Source: Dipetalonema caudispina (lineage: Eukaryota > Nematoda > Chromadorea > Rhabditida > Onchocercidae). Taken from it: a stretch of DNA of 64,000 bases. A program made the position numbers and the translations under genes. The notes below the pieces were generated by a model. The model was not told the DNA's origin. It did not search any database and saw only the letters and a program-made list of their open reading frames with translations. This document shows, piece after piece, positions 53,218 to 64,000 of the stretch; position 1 is the stretch's first letter, and the number at the start of each line of letters is the position of its first letter. The stretch lies in the NCBI GenBank assembly GCA_013365325.1, contig JABVXV010000147.1:82615-146614 (forward strand), read 5' to 3'.

Positions 53218-56200
53218 TTACTCGGGAAATTTATCATCGTCTTCAGTGGTACATATTTTACATGACCGTTGGCAGTTTTCCATCATAAAACTGGAAAACA
53301 ATCCTTTGCAGAATCCTACATTTTTCCAATGAGTACAGAAACGTTTCCGATCACTGCACGTTTTTTGCGTAGAAGATACTTCGGCAGGAATTATTCTTGA
53401 ATTGATTAGCTTTCTCCATGCAGTTCCAAACGATTGTTTCAATCTGTGATTTTCAAATCTTAATTTATGTTTACATTTAATCAACGAAATTACAAAATAA
53501 ATCTGATGCGACTCGGGATTTAAAATTACAAAAATTGAGTCTCGGTATTGCGAATCATGGCAGTACCTGTATCCGGAGGTTCGAGTGAACCAGAAGGATA
53601 CGATTGATTGTAAAATGATTGATAAGCTTACACAGAAATCCATGAAAGTCGTTATGAAGTATGTACAATCATCGAACGACTGGGAAGTTCTGATGAGATG
53701 TATATTGTTTTAAAACGTAAAAGCTAGAAATTTAATGACTAATGAAAAAGGACAAAATATCCCGTTCTTCTCATTTCAAGCCCACCTGTTGAGTTTCCTC
53801 ATTGTTGCCTTTGCTGCAGTTGTTATTATTGCGGTTGTAGTTGGTGAATTTGTTGTTGCCACTGTTTCATTACTTAATACTTCTACTGATTTGCAAAAAC
53901 CGCATGATTTTGAGCAGAAAGCTTGCATGAATGCGTTCGAAATTGTACAGTGGCCATTTTGCACAAGTGTAAAACAGTCCTGCCGTTGGTCCACACATGG
54001 TTGAGCTGAAATCTTATGAATTGGACACATTAAATTGACTGAAATGCACGGTCATTTGGCTCTATTATATTTAAGAACGTAATGAGCCCAGGTACCGCTA
54101 TTGTAAAAAAATTCCAATATATTTTAGTAATATTTAATTAGCATACCTGTGAAATTGCTGCACATGCCGCAGCTCTTGGGGCAATAATGTTTCATCCATC
54201 GTGGGTTACCTGTACACCATCCTGAACAGTAACAATGGAGTATCATGAAAAATTGAATATCGGGAACAGTATGCCGATTGACATGCGCAAAGAGAGGGTG
54301 GTGGTTGTGAACCTATTGGAGAAAGCACAGCAACAGGGAAAAACCAGAACTATTCCAATTATTGTAGTGCTAATGTCGTAGCCTAAAACATTTTTAGGGA
54401 CTGTATTTTTTTCAGTGAGTGAAATCTTTTATATGATACAAGCTTCCAAATGACGTTGAAGCTAGTGATTTCAGGAATTTATAACTCACAGAATTACCAT
54501 AAGCGACGAGTTCGTCACAGTCCGAACGAATGTTTTTGCAGGATTCAGTGATGATCAGATGTATGGATGCATTCGTGGGTTTTTGGCTTTCATCGATTTT
54601 AGATGGTGGAGTTGCCGTTACTCTCTGTATTTCAGTCACACCTGGAGCTATTAGAACTGGAAATTTACTGTTTCAGAAAAGTAAAAATGAGCTGAACTAT
54701 TGATGAAATACGCAAATCTTTAAGTCCTAAATGTTGATGCTTAGAATCTTCATTCAAATACTATCATCCATCTACCAAACTTTCTTTTCAGTACTGTTAA
54801 GATAATATATGATAAGAAAATGGTAGGGAATTTTAAATAGTTACGGAGTGGACAGTCGTAAAGCTTATTGATTTTAAATATATCGAGTGTGCTGAAGTGC
54901 AGTCGTTGACCAATAGCAGTGGGAATTTTCGGCACTAATGTTGGTTGACCATTGCGACTAAATGCTCGCGGTCCGTAATGCATAATCGAATCGTAATCAT
55001 AGTCAGCGCCGAGTGAATCGATCATACCGTGATCGTATTTTTCAAATTGTCCTACAAATATGATAGCATTGGGTAAAAATGCTGAACTTTAATAACAAAA
55101 AAGTCCCAAATAGATAAAACAAACATGACTAAAGCAGTGGGAGTAAAACGCGCACTTAAAAGTGTCCCTGTATTTGTTAAAAGAGCAGTCAGTTGAAATA
55201 AATGTACTATCGGATCAACTAACCCTGCATTCCAGGTTGTATATTTCCCCACAACACTGTTATATGATTATCTCGATCAGTTCTGGATTGTTCATGAAAA
55301 AACCCAACTGCATGCATCAGTTCATGCATTATGATCCCCTTTTGTATGCATCCCGTACCAAGTGATACCGTTTGTTTACCACCTAATAATAATACGAATC
55401 AGTAAATTTAGGAAACCTCTGTTAGAAGTAGAAGTACTTCTACTGAAACAAAAATATTTTAAATTTAATTCACGCCTTGTACTTCGACAACATTTATTTT
55501 AATGCATGATTTTAGCCGAAATTTTAAATTCATATTATACATCATGCAGGACAAGCCAAAATAATTAGGAATGTCGATTAAATGAAAGGTGTAATAGTAA
55601 GAGAAGGCATTTACCAGTTTTGCCGACCATTGAATAGCATCCTCGATCGGGTACTATGTAGATATAATCATAATCCTCAGTAGATCGTGGTACCCAACGA
55701 ATACATGTACGTTGCGCATATTCCTCCATTGCAGCTGCTATTACTGAACGACTGCAAATATCACCAAGCATATCATATCACATCCCAATTGTGGTGAATA
55801 GAATTCAAGATGATGATCTCTCTCTCCGAACCTAATCTTATTTAATGAGGAATGGAATTCCCTTTTATACGATTTTTCAAATGCTGCGGAAATATATAGC
55901 ACGTTCTTCAAAATACCCTTAAATCACTCCAGTACATCCTAAATTACTTTGATGTGTCGAGACCGCGGAATAGTGTGAGATCTGAATTAACTTTGGAAAT
56001 TTTGCGAGTTCCAATAAATTGTTAAACTTTTTGCTGTTAATTAAGAATCGAATCCAAGTAATTTTTGTACTTTCTAGTTATTAATTTTAAAAAGTATTGG
56101 AAAGTGTTACCTATATGGACTGTATTGGCTACTCATGGCATATGGTATTCGGGAGCTAGGCCACAGTTGGTGTCGATTTCGTACAGCATTGTACAGTACA

Positions 56201-57060
56201 TTGTTTTGTGGATTTGTATCGTCGTTATCAACATTGGAATAGATCTGATGATATGATGACGGTGACAAATCATAGAATTATGTGCAGAGTAGAGTGTCAC
56301 TTTGTTTACATTATCTAGTGGGTATTGTAAAGCTGTATTTAGTCTGCAAAATCGACAGGGCATATAATGAACTAACTACTCAGAAAGAATGCCATTTTAA
56401 AAATACATATTACGTTTCTGTGTTGCAGTCAAACTTTGAACAAAAAATAAAAATTCTAAAAAAGTCACAAGAACCGAATTGGCAGCACAAATGCTTTCAA
56501 ATAAAAGTTCAAAAATTGCAATGCTAAAATGCACTCAATAAATGAGCTTACATTTGTCAATTCAATAACGTCTATATCCATATCACCTTCAAATTTGCCA
56601 CTACTATAAAGAGCCCAATCATCACCGTTTTGCCAGTCATCATCAAGTTTTGAAGCTAGTGCAAAGTCGGACGGCATTAAGAATGTCTCAGAATCAGCTT
56701 TCCGCCGATCGAAATACTACAATTGAAATAAATATTGCAATTTTTTTTTTACTTTTTAGAACGGTTTAGAATAATAAAGCATGAACTGGAGTTGTAAATC
56801 TTCCGAATTCGCCAAAACAAAGTTTCACTTTTTAAAGAACTAAATGAAATTATATGCAGTGCTACATTTTGAAAATGAATAATACTTTTCATACAAATGT
56901 TTTCCATTTAATAACATTTGTTAAATCGATTTCATAGTGGCAAAATCAATCATTCATTATAGCCAACCTTTAAATCATCCATATCGTTCATTGCAGCTAC
57001 AGCTCTATGTAAAATTGTTTCATGTACAATGACACATAAACTAATTTTTAAAAAAATCAT
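53218..57060 (-). CDS. Astacin zinc metalloprotease with three ShKT domains (NAS subgroup II type)
   Basis: Ten exons join in phase: 56968-57060, 56552-56716, 56111-56244, 55615-55751, 55224-55382, 54845-55051, 54498-54656, 54147-54221, 53786-54005, 53218-53443, giving 524 aa. A hydrophobic N-terminus (signal peptide) is followed by a propeptide with FEGD at 73-76, whose Asp is the expected zinc-blocking aspartate switch. The catalytic domain starts near [17 protein letters not shown] (about 105). The zinc site [19 protein letters not shown] begins at H196 (E197 catalytic; H196, H200, H206 ligands). The Met-turn is SIMHYG. Three six-cysteine ShKT domains occupy 338-372, 380-414 and 479-514, separated by Thr/Ser-rich linkers. 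Secreted proteases of this kind process cuticle collagens or other matrix proteins. Closest by layout are C. elegans NAS-13, -14 and -15; the exact orthologue is undecided. Confidence 0.93.
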
Positions 57061-57074
57061 GCGTTCACGCTGCG
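57061..57074 (-). promoter_or_regulatory. Candidate trans-splice acceptor and 14 nt leader
   Basis: On the minus strand ATTTGCAG ends right before 57,074, leaving 14 nt to the ATG at 57,060. It fits SL addition to the astacin mRNA. Confidence 0.4.
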
Positions 57075-59459
57075 CTGCAAATATGATTGATATATTTCAA
57101 TGAAACATTTTGCAAGTACAGGTCGTGTTGTAGTTTTAAGGAATAATAAAAAAAATGCTTCCGAATCTCATAATTATAAGGTTCCCATGAAGGAACTAAT
57201 AATTCGCATTTACTGCTACTTGCCAGTTAGCACGGAGGAATTCAACTTCATGATAACATTGGCTACTATCCGTGAAAAAGTGATAGAATTGTCGCAATTA
57301 CAGTGCATCATATCTCATATACTATACATCATTTTATTTATTATCTCATCCGGAATTTTAGAAATTTATTACAAACATATCAGATATTAATCGAGGATAG
57401 GAGTGAAATGTGATCAGGGAAGATGAGGGAATGTAACACACTACTCATAGTTAATTTAGTCATTTATTGAATTTCGATTTCCACCTAAAAAAGCATTAAG
57501 CTTCTCGATCTACTCTCCTTAGTTTACATAAAAAATGAGAAGCATAAGTGAATTTATGCAAACCGAGAAAGAGTTTCTAAGCAGTAGCAAAACTCGTATC
57601 TGAAGTCGAAGTGGACTTAGAATGAAAAGTTCATTTTTTTATTAATTATAAAAGCCATCTCATGCTCGAAATGTCGTTTTCATTTGCTTTGAATGAAGGG
57701 TTTATAACTGATTCAACAAGCGGCTATAAATGATACTGCTAAAATTTAAGTGAAACTTTGAAGGAACAGAAAAGGAGTTGTTGTAATAGAAAGTTAGGGA
57801 GTTCGAAGAAATGGTTGCGATCGGTTACCAATGCCAACGACAACGTAGATATCGGGCCTGTTTCACATTTAAAGTAAACAAAATTCATAGTTTAAAGATG
57901 TGCGGATCGTGTTAGTCGAAGGAACAAAAACCCGCAACTTGTATCGTGAAAGAGACAGCACAGATCACCAAACACTCAGCCCCCACACAAAGTGGACACT
58001 GTTCATCTAACATTGCACGAGAATCGCTTGAAAACCAGTCCTCACGTCTCCGTAAGCTTGTTTCATATCTTCTGATCTACTGTCGAATTTGAACTAGGAA
58101 TTCCACAATTCAGAGACGAGCAAGCCAAACTACAGAGTTATCAAACCATGGTTTACTTTAGCTCCCATAACTGGAGGAATGAGATTAAGGAAACGGTACT
58201 AGAATTCATGTGAGCCTACTTTTACTGCAGCTTGCAAACCAATATAATCAGCCAGAAAATCAAATCCCGATCTGTAGTGCTGCATACCTGGAGACCAACA
58301 GCAGTCAGCAATAAGAAATCGCAAACAAAGACGAATAACTAGACATGAAACGAAACTTACATCAGTCATGATTATACGACTAGGAGACAGGATTTCGTAT
58401 AATCTTCATGGCATAACCTCGATCTTGATAGATCTGTTTCCAGTGCCGCTAATTGAAACTGTGTATAGCTGTACTGATATCCCAGTCGTCTTTTGACTTT
58501 TTATCTTTAGGAGACCCGCACAACATAATACAAATCAAAATATCCATAAGATGTGTGCATGCCCTCACAGCAAGCAAAGTAAGGTTTGTCCATTTTTTTC
58601 CTACTTACCTTACTTAAGCACTGCAAATCGCATGAGAAAAAAAAGTTATTACACAACTACAAATTATATAAACCTCATCTGTAAGCCTATTAAAGCCACA
58701 AAAAACAAAATTGAGGAGAAACATTATAGGGGAAATATTAGTTATAAAGTCAAAACCTCATACAAATGATACTAAACTTATATCACAATGAGATGCACTT
58801 TGATGCCACAAAGGGAAGAATAATTAAAAATTGAAACACGATCATAATAAATTATATGGTAACAAGAAGTATGAAGAACAATAACACAACAATTCCGTTG
58901 TTTTTGAAGTCAACAATTTCACACCCGAATGATTTTTAATTCCAATATTTGCAGAGGATTGAATTTTAGTCAGCTGTAAAACACAGCTGTCCGGATGAGC
59001 ATATAAACGGAAGAAACAGTGAGAGTGACAGATACTATTTTCCATCAAATAGTTCGGTTGAATACCAAATCGATCACTACCAAAAACACCAAAAACGTGG
59101 TTTGCTTTAAACTAAAAACCACTCCCTTACCTTCTTTCAGATGAGCAAATACCAAACATATTAATTAAGCAGTAACTGGAAGTTTCGAAAAAACAGTCTC
59201 AAAATTTATTTTTCATAATACTAAAGAAGTAGAAGCAACAAGACAAGGAATTTCAATCAGAAACTTTATAATTTTAACTGGCGTTTTCTGCTTAGAAGCT
59301 CAAATGCCCTTCTACCTACATTTAATTGCAAAATCATTTAGTGAAAATTTCTTTACTGCTCGAATTTTTGCTGTCATAAAAAAAATTGATCACAGAACTC
59401 ATTTTCAAAAGCTTTCAGCGAAAATACTAATGAAGTAAACTGCGATAACTACGTGAAAT
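57075..59459. other. Intergenic region
   Basis: No supported exon. The 96-codon plus-strand frame at 57,100-57,390 has a hydrophobic C-terminal end but no splice context, family motif or clear start, and I leave it uncalled. The stretch lies between the 5' end of the astacin gene and the 3' end of the TRAP beta gene. Confidence 0.5.
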
Positions 59460-60647
59460 TTATTTGCTTTTCTTCGACGAAGTTTCCTGATCATATTTCG
59501 CTTTACTCTTGTACCACAATACAAACGGAATAACTGTTGATGGTGCAACCAGCATCAAAAATACCAACCATACACCCACTTTTGCCGAAAACTTTCGATC
59601 ATAATCTTTTCGTCGATAAATATATCCTGAGAATATCTTCCAGTTTTGAAAAATTCTTTCTGCATCAACAAGTCTCACTTTTCCCGTAATGCACATTACC
59701 TAATTCCACTTTATTAATGGTGATCCAATGCTCAGTGTCCTACCAATCTTTACAGTGCCTCAAAAAATAAACTACAATACACTAAAAATGTGAAATAAGC
59801 ATTTCAATTTCAAAATATATCAACCTTCATTAAAGGAAAAAACAAGACCTTCGCCTGGAGCAGTTGTATAGCTGATTCGCACTTCTTTCGCATCCTCAGT
59901 TGGATAGTAAGTTATCTGAGCGGATGAATAATTAAATGCACCAACAGCTCGTGGACGCACCACTACTGAATGTGAGACATTATTACCGGGACCTATTCTT
60001 TCCCAACGTACCTGAAATTTAAAAAATAACTTCTTTTAAACAACAGCTAGCTTTCCGGAAAACAATGTGATTGAAATCTAAAGATAATTAAAATCATTAA
60101 AAATGTTTGTGTATCAGAAAAATCCAGTGCAAAATCAAATTACCTGTAAGAGGCCTCGTATAACATCAAAAGCTTGCGTGGGGAAACCATCTCGATCATC
60201 TAATGCTACACGCAGGGCAGCCTGAAAAACTTAACTAACAAGCATGTTAACGCTCATTTGTTTCTGTCGACCAATCTATTGAACTTATCTAAATATAGCT
60301 CAGTTTCGCAAGGCAAACAAACATCCCAAAAACGATGAACGAAGCAACCTTGACCCTGGGACTAGTTCTTGTTTGGAAATGGTTAAATAATACTACTAAA
60401 GACGTCCATTTAGTATTCGTATCGTGGAAGCTATCTAATGAATAGAGTAAATATAACATCTAATATTCCTTACCCTGTCACCGACGTTATAAAGGCGATA
60501 ATCAATAACATAATCCATTCCTTCAACTGCATATTGCGACAACGTAAATTTTGATGCAACAATATGTGCTGAATCGTTCATGTCTGTATCTTCCCCATAT
60601 ACGATACTCACACACAACAATAAAAACGTGGGCAACCTCCACCTCAT
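59460..60647 (-). CDS. trap-2: Translocon-associated protein subunit beta (TRAP beta / SSR2)
   Basis: Four exons join in phase: 60474-60647, 60144-60221, 59825-60011, 59460-59626, giving 201 aa ending in TAA. The protein has a signal peptide (LPTFLLLCVSIVYG) and a lumenal beta-sandwich domain with ALRVALDDRDGFP, VRWERIGPGNNVSHSVVVRP and FNYSSAQITYYP. Both NVS and NYS are N-glycosylation sequons. YDRKFSAKV leads into one membrane span (VWLVFLMLVAPSTVIPFVLW), followed by a short Lys-rich cytosolic tail (YKSKAKYDQETSSKKSK), as in the SSR2 family. The TRAP complex sits next to the Sec61 channel in the ER and helps start translocation of certain signal sequences. The human protein is slightly shorter. 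CTTTCAG directly abuts the ATG, so the mRNA is probably trans-spliced there. Confidence 0.95.
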
Positions 60648-62752
60648 CTGAAAGCACAAATAGTTATACATAAGAACAAATCCAAGATTAGCATGTAATT
60701 CGTACAACTCCAAAACTAATATACAAGCATTTTTTCACATCATTCCAAAGCATTTGTAGGAAACGAACCTAAAACTTTCCAGCAGAGTTAACGTGAATAG
60801 CCAGCTGGAGTACAGGAGTTTTGAATTGAATATATCATCCAAAGTTTTAAGTAAGTCAACAGTTTCCCACGTAATATGTGCTAACTCAGAGTGCATATCG
60901 ATATTTTGATCAACGGAATAATCAATAACGGAATGACTGATCTCAGCTATCGTAAGCCTAATTTAAGAGAAATAAGAACCATGTCGTTTGGCATTCAGTC
61001 ATACATACATACCATTTCCTTAAGAAATACTGAATAGATGAGGATTCTCGATCAAAATCCCGACACTGTACTCCACATCAGCAATACCACCCACTTGCAC
61101 TCCAACACCATGCATTTATGAAACGTCGTCTTTCTCCGACCTTCCTCCAACTGCGGTATATTTATGGAGCATGTGGCGAAATGAACATTGGGCTGCACGA
61201 GCTGCAACCACGCTATGCAATACGATAACCCGTGATAGCACTCGGATTGATGTGGTAGCGCGTCATCCTTATCAATTATTGCCTGAGCGGGCATCGATTT
61301 GAACCTGAAGCTGATCTCTATCATTACTCATTGACTGCCATCTGAAATACCAAATGCTTTTTTGGTTTTTGATAGTTTGATAGGAATTGGGTAATAATGC
61401 GACACTACTAAAAATATAAGTGGTCATAGGACCAGAATGGTATATATCACCTGCATTTGGACTAATGGATTAAATAGCAGTGCAAGTTACATCGTTACTG
61501 CTCATACAAAAAGTGAAATTAAATGGGAGGCCGGAGATATGGTGCAGCGGAAAAGGGAATGACATTTGTGAGGGAATAGAAAAACCAACAAAAGTAATAA
61601 TGAGTATGAAGTAGAAGCTGGGCTCGGAGGTTGAATATTGACAGTAGGAAATAAGTTGAATCTATTAATCCGATGATTGATAGATCCATCATCGGTTTCA
61701 ATATATCTATGTGGAGGGAGGGAGAAGGAAAATACAGAATTATTGGATGCAATGGATAAATGTGTCCACAAAGGACCCAGCCATTAGACTAACAATATAC
61801 CGCAAAGATTACAATGAAATAAATGAGAAACGTTAATAAGTGAGAGGCTGACTTCGATACCTTATAACTTTTTCTCTTTTTTTTCTTTTAGAAAATGCCA
61901 ATTGATACTTTAGTTACGACAAAATCTCCGTCTTAAAATAGGATTTATTCGATATCATTTTGTTTGCTTTTATTTTACTTTCATTTATTTCCCCTTTCAA
62001 TAATTTATGCTCTCTCACTTTAGCTTTGATTAGTCCTACTATTTCCTCGAAGAACTTTCGCAAAATGATGCAGCTGGTCTAGAGGAATACCATTAGTAGT
62101 AAACAACCAATAAGCAGCCCACCAACACGATAATATCGTCCTAAAAACTATGCATTTTTAAAATCAGATACAATTTCACAGTAATCCAACCCTCTCATGA
62201 TAAGTATGCCAGTAGCACAGTCATAACCGAATAACAGAATACATTAGTTCTGATTTTTCAACTCACTTTAATAAAAAAAAAAACTACTTTCAATGTTCAG
62301 TTTCGACGATAGATTTCATAAATCTTGATGACTGCAACAAAATTATGCAATTATATAGGGAATGTCCCACAGATTTTGGATACTCATGAATATAACGACA
62401 ATAAATGTGTAAAAGCCATCACTTTTCCATATCAAATTATGCTAAAATCTGTCAAAATATATCAGGGCAGAAGCATTATATCAAAGCACCATATTATACT
62501 AACATCTATCGAAATCCACTTCCAATTTTCCCAAACATAAAATCTGGAAGCGTCTATTAATATAACCATGAAAATCTAAGCGTTCGATTACTAAATACAT
62601 CGTAATACATTTTACATACATTAATCAGTAAATGATAAGAGCTAGTGAATTTTTAATCATCATCTTCGTCTGTAAAAGCTACAAATACAGGATATTTTGA
62701 AAATAAATTAGGAAGAATAACTACGATGTTCATCAGGTTTTCGGAGCTATGT
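60648..62752. other. Intergenic region
   Basis: About 2.1 kb between TRAP beta and the downstream end of the ATP synthase subunit g gene, both on the minus strand. Short minus-strand frames near 61,052-61,324 and 61,502-61,771 have no family resemblance. The distance is too large for a typical nematode operon pair. Confidence 0.5.
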
Positions 62753-63764
62753 CTAAGCATTATCATTGTGGCGCTTTGCCATGTTCGCTTGCTTCTTGTC
62801 GACATAATTTGCTGGGACGATATAGCCAGCAAATGAACGACGTCCAATAGCTTCGCCAACAAAAAACCAACAAATTATTTCCACTGCAATACATGTTCGC
62901 ACCAACGTATCCTATAAAAAAATGAGTCCATTTACCGCAAACAATAACCAAAAATTTCTAACCAAGCGATTTCATCCCCAATCCCTTTCTTGAACATTTA
63001 TAAGAGGGAAATCTAATCACTATATAACATTTGGCAAAGAAATAGCGCATCTCGATAACAGCTTGAAATTCCATCTAATTTTAACTCAGACAAATAACGA
63101 CAATTAATAAAATTGCTACGCTGCACAAATGGCACTTCAAAATATGTCATGCAGAGTTTTTGTATAGACGTTGGATTTCTTTGTAACGCTACGGAATAAT
63201 CCCATTAAAACCTGAAAGACAGCTCAGTTTTTGATTATTTTACTGCCAAAATGTAGAAATAAAGAAGTTTTGAAATCTTGTGGACATCAGAAATGGTATG
63301 AATGAAACAAACAGTAATTTACCATAACAGTCCACTGGGTATATGATCTGCTTGTAATGGTATCCATCATTTGATTGAAATCCTTCTTGATGGCTGGCCA
63401 ATCTTCCCTTGTCGGTGGCTTTAGTTCTTTATGCCAACAATCTTTCCACAATGCTTTTCGCCGGGGAAGCTTAGAAAAACAAAGACTTTGTGAGACTGAT
63501 AAAATTTCAGGAATCTTATAGTTCTCAAACAGAGTAACATACATTCACTCCCAAGGTCTTGCCACAAAATCCATGTTTTCCTAAAGGTCTAAGATGCTGA
63601 GATCATATAACTTACAAGATCTTTTCCCTGCAATTGAAAACCAATCGGCAGTGACATGATTAAACGTCGATTAAACCACTATTAGTTACCTGAGTCAGCT
63701 GATAGCGATATATGTGACCTGCAGCATTTGCCAGTTTTTCGAAAACGCCTATCTGCTTCGACAT
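62753..63764 (-). CDS. asg: Mitochondrial ATP synthase subunit g
   Basis: Four exons, all joined in phase 0: 63690-63764, 63616-63627, 63323-63469, 62753-62911, giving 130 aa ending in TAG. Motifs: LKPPTREDWPAIKKDFNQ in the third exon, which is the family's PPT-x-x-DWPAI block, and EIICWFFVGEAIGRRSFAGY in the last, the single membrane helix with the conserved G-E-x-x-G-R-R, then IVPANYVDKK. This matches nematode ASG proteins closely in length and order. Subunit g belongs to the membrane Fo part and supports ATP synthase dimers and crista shape in the inner mitochondrial membrane. Exon 2 is only 12 nt (GKDL), and the acceptor of exon 3 is CTAAG, a non-preferred form. The ATG lies 2 nt after a CCAG acceptor, consistent with SL trans-splicing. 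Nematodes have more than one asg gene; the paralogue is not assigned. Confidence 0.92.
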
Positions 63765-63980
63765 GCCTGGAAAATTAATCGCTAAGCCAAACAATGGTTA
63801 AAGCTCGACAAAACTGAGCTTAAAATAACGGAAGAAGCAGAGCACTCAAAAGGTCGTCTATTCAACCCTTGTACAACTGCTCAAGTATACCACAGTGCTA
63901 AAACTATCAAACAGTTCAAACACAAACACAACTTAATCTTGTTCAAGCAAAACAACAATTTCTTTCGGTAATCCCTCCCT

Positions 63981-63994
63981 CCCCCCCCCCCCCC
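63981..63994. repeat. Poly-C tract
   Basis: Fourteen uninterrupted C bases, preceded by CCCTCCCT, in an otherwise AT-rich sequence, six bases from the end of the window. It could be real simple sequence or an artefact at a contig or read boundary. Confidence 0.9.
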
Positions 63995-64000
63995 ATGCCC

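Noticed and set aside
57100..57390. 96-codon plus-strand frame with hydrophobic end
   Set aside because: No family resemblance, no splice context, and it starts within 40 bp of the astacin gene's ATG on the other strand, so it is probably chance.
61502..61771. Overlapping minus-strand frames of 77 and 89 codons
   Set aside because: They are shadows of one Ser/Leu-rich low-complexity stretch and lack any start or splice support.
1..64000. tRNA genes, rRNA and CRISPR-like arrays
   Set aside because: I looked for TTCGA-type T-loops with paired stems and for regularly spaced repeats and found none that held up. A tRNAscan and covariance-model search would be decisive.

Overview
This AT-rich window has split genes with short, mostly phase-consistent GT-AG introns and products of clear metazoan type. 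The protein families fit a parasitic nematode, most likely a filarial (clade III) worm: a lipocalin-related LPR protein, an astacin of the NAS type followed by three ShKT domains, and a RAD1/MRT-2-like clamp subunit. Splice acceptors sit just upstream of the ATG of several genes, which fits SL trans-splicing. The species assignment is inference; no RNA gene or species marker was found.

Layout. 1-15,371 appears gene-free and holds simple and tandem repeats. 15,372-24,870 (+) is a ten-exon gene for a GPI-anchored adhesion protein with three Ig domains and one FN3 domain (Klingon/lachesin type). 27,271-29,286 (-) is a five-exon lipocalin-related (LPR) gene. 29,287-37,240 is again gene-poor. 37,241-45,790 (-) carries a large nuclear-type protein in at least 21 exons, tentatively SAP130-like. 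It is followed on the same strand by a basic-protein exon cluster that is either its 3' end or a closely spaced second gene. 48,807-52,942 (+) is a complete seven-exon RAD1/mrt-2 homologue. 53,218-57,060 (-) is a ten-exon astacin metalloprotease with three C-terminal ShKT domains. 59,460-60,647 (-) encodes TRAP beta. 62,753-63,764 (-) encodes mitochondrial ATP synthase subunit g.

Function. The genes look like an ordinary eukaryotic neighbourhood and not a pathway. Three products enter the secretory route (Ig/FN3 adhesion protein, LPR, NAS protease) and TRAP beta acts in that route. The others are nuclear (SAP130-like, RAD1) or mitochondrial (subunit g). I found no CRISPR array, prokaryotic operon or intact mobile element. 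The exon models below were built by hand from reading frames, splice-site consensus and phase continuity. Totals such as 449, 296, 279, 524, 201 and 130 aa are what those models give.
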